A DNA stretch of 64,000 nt, taken from assembly GCA_017523755.1 (NCBI GenBank), contig JAFWWA010000004.1:1-64000 (forward strand), read 5' to 3'. The position numbers and the translations under genes were made by a program. The notes beneath the pieces are model-generated. The model did not search any database. It was not told the DNA's origin and saw nothing but the letters and a program-made list of their open reading frames with translations. Origin of the DNA: Christensenellaceae bacterium. Its GTDB lineage: Bacteria > Bacillota > Clostridia > Christensenellales > Christensenellaceae. Shown here in pieces: positions 17,222 to 29,874 of this stretch. How positions within the stretch are numbered: the stretch's first letter is position 1; each line of letters starts with the position of its first letter.

Positions 17222-20200
17222 ATGCCTAAAAGGACGGATATACACAAGATCCTAGTGATCGGCTCGGGACCTATAGTGATAGGTCAGGCGGCGGAATTCG
17301 ATTATGCCGGGACACAGGCCTGCCTTGCTCTTAAAGAGGAAGGCTATGAGGTCATACTCTGCAATTCCAATCCTGCGACGATAATGACCGATACTTCGAT
17401 GGCGGACAGGGTATATATGGAACCGCTCACCCTTGAGTACATCGCAAGGATCATAAGATATGAAAGACCGGACGCAATCCTCCCCGGTATAGGCGGACAG
17501 ACAGGGCTCAATCTTGCCATGGAGCTCGAAAGACGAGGTATCCTTAAGGAATGCCGGACGGAGCTTTTGGGGACGCCGGCTTCTTCCATCGAAAAAGCGG
17601 AGGACAGGGAAAAATTCAAGGAGCTCTGCATCGAGCTGGGCGAGCCGGTCCTGCCTTCCATGACGGCATTCTCGCTTAAGGAAGGGATCAGGGCCGCAGG
17701 GGAGATAGGATACCCGGTCGTTTTAAGGCCCGCTTTTACTCTCGGAGGGACAGGAGGAGGATTTGCCGGGAATGAAGAAGAGCTCATCCCGATGCTCCTT
17801 AACGCCATAGACCTGTCTCCGGTGGGACAGGTGCTGATAGAAAAGAGCGTCAGGGGATATAAGGAGATCGAATACGAAGTTATGCGCGACGGGAACGATA
17901 CCGCCCTCACGGTATGCAACATGGAGAACGTGGACCCGGTCGGGATACACACGGGCGACTCAATAGTCGTTTGCCCCTCGCAGACGCTCACTAACAGGGA
18001 ATACCATATGCTCAGAAACAGCGCCTTAAAGATAATAAAGGCGCTTAAGATAGAAGGCGGCTGCAACGTGCAGTTTGCCCTGGACCCTTTATCGCTTCAG
18101 TATTATCTCATCGAGGTGAATCCGAGGGTCTCAAGATCTTCGGCACTGGCTTCGAAGGCCAGCGGTTATCCCATAGCCCGCGTATCGGCAAAGATAGGCG
18201 TGGGCATGACTCTTGACGAGATCATGATAGCCAACACCCCGGCATCCTTTGAACCTTCGCTGGATTATGTCGTGACCAAGCTGCCGAGATTCCCTTTCGA
18301 CAAGTTTATCGACGCCAACAACACTCTTTCCACCCAGATGAAGGCCACCGGAGAGGTGATGAGCATAGGAAGGACGTTCGAGGAGAGCTTTTTAAAGGGG
18401 ATAAGGTCTCTTGAGATAAACGCCTTCCATCTGCATATGAGGAAATTCGACAAAATGGACAGCGGGGATATCCTTGAGTACATAGGCACAGGCACCGACG
18501 ACAGGGTATATGCGATAGGCGAACTGTTAAGAAGGGGCTGTCCCGAAGAAGATATCTCAAGGGTGTCCATGATCGACAGGTTCTTCATCGGCAAGCTGAG
18601 GAACATCATTTTGGAGGAAAGAGCGCTGAGGGAGAGCGTGGGCTGCGCGGGAGAGCTAATAAGAGCTAAAAGGATGGGATTCTCCGACAGGGAGATCGCT
18701 CTTTTATGGGATATGAGCGAGATCGCGGTCCACGATATAAGGCTTGCCCACGGGATAAGGCCGGTATTTAAGATGATAGACACCTGCGCGTCGGAGTTCG
18801 AGAGCTATATCCCGTATTTCTATTCCTCGTATGAGGAAGAGAACGAGTCCGTGGTCTCTGACAGAAGGAAGATAATAGTCCTTGGGTCGGGACCCATAAG
18901 GATAGGACAGGGGATCGAGTTCGACTATTCCACGGTGCATGCCGTAAAGGCGATAAAGGCCGCTGGATTTGAGGCGATAATAATAAACAACAACCCGGAG
19001 ACGGTATCCACCGATTACACGTGTTCCGATAAGCTGTATTTTGAGCCGCTCACAACGGAGGACGTCATGAATATCGTGGAGCTGGAAGCTCCCGAAGGCG
19101 TGATAGCTACCCTTGGAGGACAGACTGCGATAAATCTTGCAGCTTTGTTAAAGGAGAGGGGAGTAAGGCTCATAGGGACAGACTGCGACGCGATAGAGCG
19201 CGCTGAAGACAGGGATATTTTCGAGAAACTGCTCATCTCGCTTGATATCCCCGAACCTAAAGGCATGGCTGTGAAGGGCATGGATGAAGGCATAAGGGCT
19301 GCAAGGGAGATCGGCTACCCCGTTCTTGTGCGCCCGAGCTTTGTTTTAGGAGGCCGGGCGATGCAGATCGTGGCCAAGGAAGAGGCCATGTGGGAGTATC
19401 TGAGGGAGGCTGTCGCGGTAGATGATGATAAGCCTGTCCTGGTCGATAAATATATCCGCGGCAAGGAAGTCGAGGTGGATGCCGTATGTGACGGCAATGA
19501 CGTCTTCGTTCCGGGGATAATGGAGCTTGTCGAAAGGACCGGAGTGCATTCGGGGGACTCGATAAGCGTTTATCCCTCGTTCAGCCTGTCAAAGAAGGTA
19601 AAGGACACGATACTAGACTATACGGAACGGCTGGGGCGCGCGATAGGCATAATCGGTCTTTACAACATACAGTTCATCGTTGATCCCGATGATAACGTAT
19701 ATATCATCGAGGTCAATCCGCGTTCCTCAAGGACCGTCCCCTTCCTGTCGAAAGTGACAGGATACAGTCTGGCGGACATAGGTACGCTCGTGATGCTCGG
19801 GGTCTCGCTCAAGGAGCAGGGAATATTTGACAGATATCCCCGGGAGAAAGAAAGATATTATGTGAAAGTCCCGGTGTTTTCCTTCTCAAAGCTGAGAGGC
19901 ATGGACGCGTACCTTTCCCCCGAGATGAAGTCGACGGGGGAGGCGATAGGATATGACAGAAAGCTCCACCGGGCGGCATATAAGGCGCTCATAGCGTCGG
20001 GCCTTAAACTCAGGAACCACGGGACGGTGCTCGTCAGCGTTGCCGATGAGGACAAGGGCGAAACGGTGCCGCTCATAAGACGCTTTTATGACATGGGATT
20101 CAATATAGAGGCGACATCCCTCACGGGAGAAGTCCTTAGGGCTAACGGGATAAAGACAAGGATCCTCGGGAAACCGAGCGAAGGCAGCAGCGAGGTCATC

Positions 20201-20401
20201 GATTCCCTCAAGGCCGGATATGTGAGCTATGTGATAAACACGCGGGCTGTGCTGTCAGGAGTCCACTACGGGGACGGAGTCGCGATAAGAAGGACAGCTG
20301 CAAGATACAATATAACGATGCTGACTTCTCTTGATACTGTAAAGCTGCTGCTCGATGTTCTTGAAGAAGTAACTCTTACCGTTTCCACTATAGACGCCTG
20401 A
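17222..20401 (+). CDS. carB: carbamoyl-phosphate synthase large subunit
   Basis: A 1059-residue CarB of standard length. The two homologous halves both start with a signature (KILVIGSGPIVIGQAAEFDYAGTQ near 9; KIIVLGSGPIRIGQGIEFDYSTV near 550) and each has an ATP-grasp domain (RPAFTLGGTGGGFA and RPSFVLGGRAMQ). The C-terminal MGS-like allosteric domain follows from about residue 930. It makes carbamoyl phosphate from bicarbonate, two ATP and the ammonia supplied by CarA. Its stop overlaps the ATG of a possible upstream start of the next frame, so the cluster is tightly packed. Confidence 0.96.
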   Translation: MPKRTDIHKILVIGSGPIVIGQAAEFDYAGTQACLALKEEGYEVILCNSNPATIMTDTSMADRVYMEPLTLEYIARIIRYERPDAILPGIGGQTGLNLAMELERRGILKECRTELLGTPASSIEKAEDREKFKELCIELGEPVLPSMTAFSLKEGIRAAGEIGYPVVLRPAFTLGGTGGGFAGNEEELIPMLLNAIDLSPVGQVLIEKSVRGYKEIEYEVMRDGNDTALTVCNMENVDPVGIHTGDSIVVCPSQTLTNREYHMLRNSALKIIKALKIEGGCNVQFALDPLSLQYYLIEVNPRVSRSSALASKASGYPIARVSAKIGVGMTLDEIMIANTPASFEPSLDYVVTKLPRFPFDKFIDANNTLSTQMKATGEVMSIGRTFEESFLKGIRSLEINAFHLHMRKFDKMDSGDILEYIGTGTDDRVYAIGELLRRGCPEEDISRVSMIDRFFIGKLRNIILEERALRESVGCAGELIRAKRMGFSDREIALLWDMSEIAVHDIRLAHGIRPVFKMIDTCASEFESYIPYFYSSYEEENESVVSDRRKIIVLGSGPIRIGQGIEFDYSTVHAVKAIKAAGFEAIIINNNPETVSTDYTCSDKLYFEPLTTEDVMNIVELEAPEGVIATLGGQTAINLAALLKERGVRLIGTDCDAIERAEDRDIFEKLLISLDIPEPKGMAVKGMDEGIRAAREIGYPVLVRPSFVLGGRAMQIVAKEEAMWEYLREAVAVDDDKPVLVDKYIRGKEVEVDAVCDGNDVFVPGIMELVERTGVHSGDSISVYPSFSLSKKVKDTILDYTERLGRAIGIIGLYNIQFIVDPDDNVYIIEVNPRSSRTVPFLSKVTGYSLADIGTLVMLGVSLKEQGIFDRYPREKERYYVKVPVFSFSKLRGMDAYLSPEMKSTGEAIGYDRKLHRAAYKALIASGLKLRNHGTVLVSVADEDKGETVPLIRRFYDMGFNIEATSLTGEVLRANGIKTRILGKPSEGSSEVIDSLKAGYVSYVINTRAVLSGVHYGDGVAIRRTAARYNITMLTSLDTVKLLLDVLEEVTLTVSTIDA

Positions 20402-20427
20402 TGACAAAGGATACCGGAGGAAAGAAA

Positions 20428-21618
20428 ATGCTAAGACCGAACATGAACTACCGTGAACTGAAGGACTCCTATCTGTTTTACAATATCGCAAAAAAGACTA
20501 GGGAATATACTGATGCCCATCCGGGGATACATATATACAGGATGGGGATAGGAGACGTGTCCCTGCCGCTTGCGTCTTCGGTCATAGACGCTCTCCATAG
20601 GGGAGTAGACGATCAGGCAAAAAAGGACAGCTTTCGAGGATACATGCCCGAATGCGGCGCTGATTTTCTGAAAGAGACCATAAAAGGGCATTACGGAAGA
20701 CGTGGGGTGGATATTCTTAACGATGAGATATTCATATCAAGCGGCGCAAGCGATGAGCTTGGGAATATACTCGATCTTTTTGACAGGTCGTCATCAGCGC
20801 TTGTTATAGAGCCGGCATATCCTGCGTATGTGGACGCCAGTATCATGGCGGGAAGAAGGATAATACACCTTCCGGCGGGAGACTGGAACGGTTTTCTGCC
20901 TCTTCCGTCTAAAGACACGGAGGGAGACCTCATATACATATGTTCTCCGAACAATCCCACGGGAGCCGTTTACAGCAGGGATATGCTGAAGAAGTGGGTC
21001 GATTTTGCAAACAGCAGGGGCTCGGTGATACTTTTTGACGCGGCATATGAAGCCTTTATAGAGGATGAAGACGTTCCCCACAGCATATTTGAGATCGAAG
21101 GGGCAGAGACGTGCGCTATAGAGATATGCTCGCTTTCAAAGACCGCAGGCTTCACGGGAACAAGGCTGGGATATACGGTGATCCCGAGGAGCCTTATAAG
21201 GGAAGGGATGTGTTTCAATGACATGTGGGTCAGGAACAGGACGACAAAGACCAACGGGGTCTCATACATAATCCAGCGCGGCGGAGCTGCGGTATTTACT
21301 GAAGAAGGGATAAAAGAGATCGGAGAGGCGATAAAGTACTACAAGGAGAATGCCAGGATACTTATGAGAGCTCTTGACGATGCGAGAGTCTGGTACTGCG
21401 GAGGAAAAAATGCCCCGTATATTTGGCTCAGGTGTCCGGGGGATATGGGAAGCTGGGAGTTTTTCAATCTGCTCCTTCACAGAATACAGGTGGTAGGTAC
21501 TCCGGGAGTAGGATTCGGGGCAGCGGGCGAGGGATATTTCAGGCTCTCCTCATTCGGTTCAAGAGAGGACACAAAAGAAGCCGCGGAGAGGATGAGGGAA
21601 CTGCTTGTTTCCCTGTGA
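20428..21618 (+). CDS. dapL: LL-diaminopimelate aminotransferase
   Basis: A 396-residue fold-type I PLP enzyme. RMGIGDVSLPL (near 36), CSPNNPTGAVYS (about 172), DAAYEAFI and the PLP lysine region ICSLSKTAGFTGTRLGY (about 234-250) match DapL. It converts tetrahydrodipicolinate straight to LL-diaminopimelate, the short lysine and cell-wall route; the following enzyme DapF is encoded at 29875-30669. I take ATG 20428 (MLRPNMNYREL) because CGGAGG precedes it; ATG 20401 overlaps the carB stop but lacks a good site. The gene ends before the hairpin at 21674. Confidence 0.92.
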   Translation: MLRPNMNYRELKDSYLFYNIAKKTREYTDAHPGIHIYRMGIGDVSLPLASSVIDALHRGVDDQAKKDSFRGYMPECGADFLKETIKGHYGRRGVDILNDEIFISSGASDELGNILDLFDRSSSALVIEPAYPAYVDASIMAGRRIIHLPAGDWNGFLPLPSKDTEGDLIYICSPNNPTGAVYSRDMLKKWVDFANSRGSVILFDAAYEAFIEDEDVPHSIFEIEGAETCAIEICSLSKTAGFTGTRLGYTVIPRSLIREGMCFNDMWVRNRTTKTNGVSYIIQRGGAAVFTEEGIKEIGEAIKYYKENARILMRALDDARVWYCGGKNAPYIWLRCPGDMGSWEFFNLLLHRIQVVGTPGVGFGAAGEGYFRLSSFGSREDTKEAAERMRELLVSL

Positions 21619-21673
21619 CAGGGATAGTTTTTGTATGGCGGTCAGCTCTGATCCTGCCGTACTTATCTCACAG

Positions 21674-21705
21674 AAGACATCCATATATAAGTGGATGTCT
21701 TTTTT
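21674..21705 (+). terminator. intrinsic terminator after dapL
   Basis: AAGACATCCA (21674-21683) and TGGATGTCTT (21692-21701) form a 10-bp stem followed by a T tract to 21705. It ends the glnN/asnB/carAB/dapL strand. Confidence 0.85.
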
Positions 21706-21713
21706 AAATAAAC

Positions 21714-21732
21714 AAGGGCATATACTGCCCTT
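21714..21732 (-). terminator. possible terminator of the glnA-ANTAR operon
   Basis: AAGGGCA-TATAC-TGCCCTT is a 7-bp stem downstream of the ANTAR gene. On the minus strand it is followed by GTTTATTTAAAAAA, a loose T-rich run. Confidence 0.5.
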
Positions 21733-21776
21733 ATCCGTGGATCACATTAAAGAAGGCCTTATGTCTGAGAAGCCTC

Positions 21777-22361
21777 TTACTGATAAGTCTTTATGATCTC
21801 TTCCGCCACTGCCTTCCTCGTCATCGAGCGGTCCATGGCCTGTTTTTCTATATACCTGTGGGCATCGGGCTCTGACATGCCGAGCACCGATATCAGGATC
21901 CATTTTGCCCTGTTGACGGTCCTGATCTCGTTCATCTTTTCTTCGATCGAGAGATTCTTTTTCTCCCTCGACTTAAGCCTTTCCCTGGCGGTTATGAGCC
22001 AGTCCTTCGCGGTGTTCATGGACTGTTCGCTCAAGGGTTTCCTTAAAAGGAACACGCCGTGACGTGAGAGCCTGTCAAACGCCTCTCCGTAAAGCTCATC
22101 CCTTATGAGGAGCATGACGGCGGAGCCCGATGAAGCGGAGATATCGGCTGCGAGCCTTAAACCCTGACCGTCAGGCAGGGGAGAATTCACAAGTACGATA
22201 TCGAATTCCATCTCGGTGACGGCTCTTCTTGCCGAAGATATGCTCGTTACGGCCGTTACGGGGCCGTATTCATGGGTCGGGAAAAAAGCGGGCAGCATGC
22301 TGTTGAATCTTTCCGATGCCGAAACTATTAGAACACTGTATAATTCTTCCTTAAGGCTCAA
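21777..22361 (-). CDS. ANTAR-domain antitermination regulator with degenerate receiver
   Basis: A roughly 194-residue protein with a response-regulator fold followed by an ANTAR RNA-binding domain (last 60 residues: IRTVNRAKWILISVLGMSEPDAHRYIEKQAM and a final VAEEIIKTY helix). The receiver lacks the usual acidic residues: the phosphoacceptor position reads VLVNSPLPDG (Asn for Asp) and the N-terminal acidic pair is replaced by IVSAS. It is therefore probably controlled by something other than phosphorylation. I choose TTG 22361 as start since AAAGGAGG lies eight bases before it; TTG 22382 upstream also keeps the frame. It lies 52 bases behind glnA, like NitR of solvent-producing clostridia, and probably acts on the leaders at 11801-11854, 11993-12045 and 23833-23966. 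Confidence 0.88.
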   Translation of the reverse strand: MSLKEELYSVLIVSASERFNSMLPAFFPTHEYGPVTAVTSISSARRAVTEMEFDIVLVNSPLPDGQGLRLAADISASSGSAVMLLIRDELYGEAFDRLSRHGVFLLRKPLSEQSMNTAKDWLITARERLKSREKKNLSIEEKMNEIRTVNRAKWILISVLGMSEPDAHRYIEKQAMDRSMTRKAVAEEIIKTYQ

Positions 22362-22413
22362 ACGCGCTGCCTCCTTTCCCAAAGATGATATGCTTAAGTC
22401 CGCGTAAGGTGAT

Positions 22414-23631
22414 TCAGTCGATTGCTTTCAGATAGATATCTGTTATCTCGCGGGGAAGGTGTTCCTTTATAAAACTGTCATTAAGAGCGGCAGCTCTGGC
22501 TTCCTCAAGGGATGATGGGAGCACCTTAAGGCCTTCCACGTCTTTTCCGGATGCTGTGAACAGATTCAGTTCTCTCGGCTCCGGAAGAGAGAGCCCCTTT
22601 TCAAGCCCGTAAAGAGCGGCCCATATGGTAAGAGCGAAAGCAATATACGGATTGGAAGAGGGATCGGGAGATCTGAGTTCTGCCCTTCTATATTCTCCTT
22701 CGGCATACGGTATGCGGATGAGCTGCGAACGGTTCCCCTTTGCCCAGGAGACATAGACAGGGGCTTTCATCTGTCCCAGCCTCTTATAGGAATCCCTGTG
22801 TGGGTTCATGAAAGCCGTCATTGGCACTATCCTGTCCATTATTCCCGCTATCATGCTTTTAAGGCTCTCTTCGTTGTGACCGGGTTCACAGGACAGGTTT
22901 ATATGCAGTCCGTTCCCCGGATATCCGTCGAGCGGTTTTGGTGAAAAATCGGCATAAAGACCGTTCCTTCTGGCTATCGTCTTGACTACGGTCTGGAAGG
23001 TCATGGCATTGTCGGCGGCTGTCAGGGCGTCAGCATACCTGAAGTCTATCTCGTTCTGCCCGGGTCCCTGTTCGTGATGGGAGCCTTCGGGGCGTATGCC
23101 CATCTGTTCGAGGGTAAGACAGATCTCCCGCCTTACATTCTCGCCTCTGTCGTCAGGAGCGATGTCCATATATCCTGCGTCGTCATAGGGTATATTCGTC
23201 GGCATGTTTTTGTCGTCGAGCAGGAAGAGGTAGAACTCCTCCTCGGCTCCGAAGTAAAACGTATATCCGGCTTTTTTTGCGTCTTCGACCGCCCTTTTTA
23301 AAAGAGCCCGTGTGTCTGCGGTAAACGGGGTCCCGTCCGGATAGCGTATATCGCAGAACATGCGCACGACCTTGCCGTGTTCGGGTCTCCAAGGGAGCCA
23401 GTTAAGAGTGTGGGGTTCGGGAAAGAGGAAAAGATCCGAATTGGCTTCATCTCCGAATCCGGAGATCGCCGAAGCGTCGAACGCGATACCGTGCGTGAAT
23501 GCGCGCTCAAGCTCGCCTGGCATAATGGAGATGTTCTTCTGCTTCCCGAAAACGTCGCAGAAGGCAAGACGTATGAATTTGACATCTTCCTCTATGACAT
23601 ATTGCATTACTTCTTCTTTTGTATATCTCAT
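22414..23631 (-). CDS. glnA: glutamine synthetase type I
   Basis: A 405-residue GSI-family enzyme, slightly shorter than the usual 440. Metal and substrate signatures are seen: GAEEEFYLF (about 129), GPGQNEIDFRYADAL (about 195), NGLHINLSCEPG (replacing the common GSGMH form), and RIPYAEGEYRRAELRSPDPSSNPYIAFA (about 306-333). The tyrosine adenylylation loop is not evident. ATG 23631 is preceded by GGGAG; the frame is open further upstream but without a site. It heads an operon with the ANTAR regulator. A sensor role, in which glutamine-bound GlnA signals to the regulator, is possible but is inference. Confidence 0.88.
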   Translation of the reverse strand: MRYTKEEVMQYVIEEDVKFIRLAFCDVFGKQKNISIMPGELERAFTHGIAFDASAISGFGDEANSDLFLFPEPHTLNWLPWRPEHGKVVRMFCDIRYPDGTPFTADTRALLKRAVEDAKKAGYTFYFGAEEEFYLFLLDDKNMPTNIPYDDAGYMDIAPDDRGENVRREICLTLEQMGIRPEGSHHEQGPGQNEIDFRYADALTAADNAMTFQTVVKTIARRNGLYADFSPKPLDGYPGNGLHINLSCEPGHNEESLKSMIAGIMDRIVPMTAFMNPHRDSYKRLGQMKAPVYVSWAKGNRSQLIRIPYAEGEYRRAELRSPDPSSNPYIAFALTIWAALYGLEKGLSLPEPRELNLFTASGKDVEGLKVLPSSLEEARAAALNDSFIKEHLPREITDIYLKAID

Positions 23632-23795
23632 GATGTTTTGATCTCCCGTGCAGGTTATAGAAGACAGGAACCCGAAATATGGCCCCTGAGCCAATGATAA
23701 TATACTATAGCTTTTTATATCTTTCCATGAAAAAACATGGTGAAAAAAGAGTTGAAAAAATTTTTTCCGGAAAATCCAAACCTGCTCAAAATCGT

Positions 23796-23824
23796 TTGAC
23801 TTTGATCATCAGGCGGTCTAAAAT
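23796..23824 (+). promoter_or_regulatory. promoter of the purA operon
   Basis: TTGACT (23796-23801) and TAAAAT (23819-23824) with a 17-base spacer. The predicted start near 23831 falls immediately before the first hexaloop hairpin. Confidence 0.75.
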
Positions 23825-23832
23825 CCGGATTG

Positions 23833-23890
23833 TTAAGGGCAATGGCGTCTTTAAGGTATTTATGTGCTTTAATGACGTTTTCTCTTTTTT
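23833..23890 (+). promoter_or_regulatory. first hexaloop antiterminator/terminator module, purA leader
   Basis: TTAAGGGC-AATGGC-GTCTTTAA (23833-23854) is an 8-bp stem (two G-T pairs) with a six-base loop, A1 and G4. The 3' arm is also the 5' arm of a terminator (23846-23856 pairing 23867-23877, one T-T mismatch), followed by a T-rich run to 23890. The two folds exclude each other, as in the glnN and glutamate synthase leaders. Confidence 0.8.
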
Positions 23891-23904
23891 TAGGAAATAA
23901 CATG

Positions 23905-23966
23905 AAGGCAACGGCGTCTTGATCAGGGCAGTTTACTGCCGCGGTCAGGGCACCGTTTTTTATTTT
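23905..23966 (+). promoter_or_regulatory. second hexaloop antiterminator/terminator module, purA leader
   Basis: AAGGC-AACGGC-GTCTT (23905-23920) is identical over 16 bases to the glnN element. It overlaps a 13-bp terminator stem (23912-23924 with 23943-23955, one C-A mismatch), capped by an inner GGCAG/CTGCC hairpin and followed by TTTTTTATTTT. It follows the first module directly, so RNA polymerase must pass two switches before purA. Confidence 0.8.
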
Positions 23967-23991
23967 GATCAAAACTATCAGGAGCGGAAAA

Positions 23992-25266
23992 ATGGAAAAT
24001 TGTGCTGTTGTCGGGATCAACTGGGGAGACGAGGGTAAGGGAAGGATGGTGGACCTTCTCACTGAGCAGTATGACATAGTGATTCGCTATCAGGGCGGAG
24101 GAAATGCCGGTCATACCGTCGTGAACGAAAAGGGCAGTTTTGCCCTGCATCTCCTGCCGTCTGGCATTTTCAGGGACGGGAAGGTGAATATACTCGGGAA
24201 CGGTGTTGCACTGGATCCCGAGAATCTTATGGCAGAGATAGAGCAGGTGAGGTCCCAAGGCGTGGAAGTGACGCCGGACAATCTCAAGATCTGCGACAGG
24301 GCCTCGATACTGCTTCCCTGGCACAGGGAACAGGATGAGCTCGAGGAGCTGAGGCTGAAGGACAGGAAATACGGCTCCACAAAACAGGGCATCGCGCCTT
24401 TTTACTCGGACAAGTATCAGAAGAAAACAGTGCTTGCGGGAGAGGTCTTCTATCCCGAAAATTTAAGACAGCATCTTCTTGATATCCTTGAATGGAAGGA
24501 CCTCACTCTTGAAAAGGTATACGGAGCAGAACCTTTCACCGAGGAGATGCTTGAAAGATGGGTAGAGGAGAGCCTTATGAGGATAAAGCCGTTCGTCACC
24601 GATACGGTAGGCTATCTCGAAAAAGCTCATGATGAGGGAAAGAGCATACTGTTCGAAGCACAGCTTGGAGCGTTAAGGGACATAGACTTCGGTATCTATC
24701 CGTATACCACATCGTCGAATACATTGGCGGCATACGCCCCTGTCGGCTCCGGGATGCCATATGCGAAAGTGGACAGGGTGGTCGGTGTGGTGAAGGCGTA
24801 TTCCACCTGTGTTGGGGAAGGACCTTTCGTCTGCGAGATGGAAGGACCTGAAGCCGACAGGCTGAGAAAGGAAGGCGCCGAATACGGGGCAAAGACGGGA
24901 AGGCCTAGAAGGGTAGGCCCTGTCGATCTTGTGGCGACAAGGTACGGCACAAGGCTTCAAGGCGCTACGGAAATAGCGCTTACGAAGCTCGATGTGCTCT
25001 CATATATGGATATGATCCCCGTATGCACCGAGTATCTTATAGACGGCAGGGTGACGGAAGAGTTCCCGTTCCCGGATGCTCTTGAGAATGCGGAGCCTGT
25101 CATTACTTATTTGGAAGGCTGGAAAGAAGATATATCAGAAGTAAGGAGATTTGAGGATCTTCCAGGCGCCGCAAGGAGATATGTCGAATACATCGAGGAA
25201 AAGATCGAATGCAGGATAAGCTATGTGTCCGTCGGCCCCGAAAGGGAAAGCATAATAATAAGGTGA
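23992..25266 (+). CDS. purA: adenylosuccinate synthetase
   Basis: A 424-residue PurA. The N-terminal GTP-binding region NWGDEGKGRMVDLL (9-22) and GGGNAGHTVV (about 34-43) are canonical, as is TTSSNTLAAYAPVGSG near 240. It joins IMP and aspartate with GTP to make adenylosuccinate. ATG 23992 is chosen for the N-terminus and the GGAG seven bases upstream; the open frame runs nine codons further back into the terminator. First gene of a five-gene operon behind two tandem attenuators. Confidence 0.95.
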   Translation: MENCAVVGINWGDEGKGRMVDLLTEQYDIVIRYQGGGNAGHTVVNEKGSFALHLLPSGIFRDGKVNILGNGVALDPENLMAEIEQVRSQGVEVTPDNLKICDRASILLPWHREQDELEELRLKDRKYGSTKQGIAPFYSDKYQKKTVLAGEVFYPENLRQHLLDILEWKDLTLEKVYGAEPFTEEMLERWVEESLMRIKPFVTDTVGYLEKAHDEGKSILFEAQLGALRDIDFGIYPYTTSSNTLAAYAPVGSGMPYAKVDRVVGVVKAYSTCVGEGPFVCEMEGPEADRLRKEGAEYGAKTGRPRRVGPVDLVATRYGTRLQGATEIALTKLDVLSYMDMIPVCTEYLIDGRVTEEFPFPDALENAEPVITYLEGWKEDISEVRRFEDLPGAARRYVEYIEEKIECRISYVSVGPERESIIIR

Positions 25267-25281
25267 AGGGAGAAAAGAGAT

Positions 25282-26703
25282 ATGAATGATATTTATGAAT
25301 CCCCGTTCTCAAAGAGATACGCATCGTCATATATGCTGGGTCTCTTCTCCCCGGATACGAGATATACGACATGGAGAAAGCTCTGGGTATCGCTTGCAAG
25401 GGCAGAGATGGAGCTGGGACTGCCTGTAACTGAAGAACAGGTAAAAGAACTGGAAGAGCACATATATGACATAGATTATGAGACCGTTGAAAAAAGGGAG
25501 AAAGAAGTAAGACATGACGTGATGGCCCACGTGTATGCGTATGGGAAAGCCGCCCCTTCGGCAGCGGGGATAATCCATCTCGGAGCCACGAGCTGCTACG
25601 TGACGGATAACACCGATCTCATAATAATGAGGGAGGCGTTAAGGTACATAAGAGGTGAACTGGCGTCGGTGATCTCTGAGCTCTGTGATTTTGCCGAAAG
25701 ATATAAGGATATGCCGACGCTCGGATATACCCATTATCAGCCTGCCCAGCCTGTGACCGTAGGGAAAAGGGCAGCGCTCTGGATACAGGATCTGGTCATG
25801 GACCTCGAGGAGACAGGGTATATTCTTGATAATATCAGATTCCTGGGTTCAAGAGGGACGACAGGTACTGAGGCCAGTTTTGTAGATCTGTTTGACGGAG
25901 ACACTGAAAAGATCGACAGGATGAACCGCATGATCGCGTCTGATTTCGGATTTTCGGAATGCTATGATATAGCGTCCCAGACATATCCCAGAAAGGTCGA
26001 CACCAGGATCATGAATGCACTCTCGTCTGTAGCCGTGAGCCTGTACAGGATGGCCGAAGACATAAGGCTCCTTCAGCACGACAGACAGATAGAGGAGCCT
26101 TTCGAGAAGGATCAGATAGGATCCTCCGCCATGGCCTATAAAAGGAATCCGATGAGATGCGAGAGGATATGCTCGATAGCAAGATACCTTATCAGCATAG
26201 CCGGGAATGCCCAGATGACCGCATCGGTACAGTGGCTCGAGCGCACGCTTGATGATTCCGCGGGAAGAAGGATATCGATCCCTGAAGCGTTTCTTGCAGC
26301 CGATTCCATATTAAGGCTTGCGGGAAATGTGGTAAAAGGGCTTGCCGTCAACGAAAAGATGATAGAGAAGGCGCTTAACGAGTATCTCCCGTTCATAGCT
26401 ACCGAAAACATAATGATGGAGGCAGTCAAAAAAGGGGGAGACCGTCAGAAGATACATGAGATCATAAGAAGATGCTCTGTAGAGTCGTCAGCCCTGATGA
26501 AGGAGGGAAAGGGATGCGATCTTCTCCTGAGGCTGTCTGAGCAGCCGGATATAGGGCTTCGGTATGAAGAACTGGAAAAGCTTATGGATCCGGCCCTCTA
26601 TACCGGAAGATGTTCCGGGCAGGTGGAGGCATATCTGAAGAAAGTCAGAGAGCTGACCGGTACCGTAAAAGGCACGGATCAGGGCGAAAAGATAGAGCTT
26701 TAG
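25282..26703 (+). CDS. purB: adenylosuccinate lyase
   Basis: A 473-residue member of the fumarase/aspartase superfamily. [14 protein letters not shown] (about 92), [15 protein letters not shown] (about 151-165) and the signature loop [16 protein letters not shown] (about 280-295) are present. It releases fumarate from adenylosuccinate and from SAICAR. It follows purA by 15 bases, so the two steps from IMP to AMP are encoded together. The last bases run almost into guaA. Confidence 0.94.
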   Translation: MNDIYESPFSKRYASSYMLGLFSPDTRYTTWRKLWVSLARAEMELGLPVTEEQVKELEEHIYDIDYETVEKREKEVRHDVMAHVYAYGKAAPSAAGIIHLGATSCYVTDNTDLIIMREALRYIRGELASVISELCDFAERYKDMPTLGYTHYQPAQPVTVGKRAALWIQDLVMDLEETGYILDNIRFLGSRGTTGTEASFVDLFDGDTEKIDRMNRMIASDFGFSECYDIASQTYPRKVDTRIMNALSSVAVSLYRMAEDIRLLQHDRQIEEPFEKDQIGSSAMAYKRNPMRCERICSIARYLISIAGNAQMTASVQWLERTLDDSAGRRISIPEAFLAADSILRLAGNVVKGLAVNEKMIEKALNEYLPFIATENIMMEAVKKGGDRQKIHEIIRRCSVESSALMKEGKGCDLLLRLSEQPDIGLRYEELEKLMDPALYTGRCSGQVEAYLKKVRELTGTVKGTDQGEKIEL

Positions 26704-26711
26704 GGGTGTAT

Positions 26712-29868
<3,157 letters not shown>

Positions 29869-29874
29869 GAGCAT

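Noticed and set aside
17344-18066. Long antisense open frame opposite carB
   Set aside because: It mirrors the codon pattern of carB, has no binding site and no recognisable protein; the same holds for antisense frames opposite the GH2, glnN and 42928-46149 genes.
23725-23740. CCATG-AAAAAA-CATGG hairpin between glnA and purA, six-base loop
   Set aside because: Loop position 4 is A, not G, there is no overlapping terminator, and it lies upstream of the purA promoter; on the minus strand the loop is all T.
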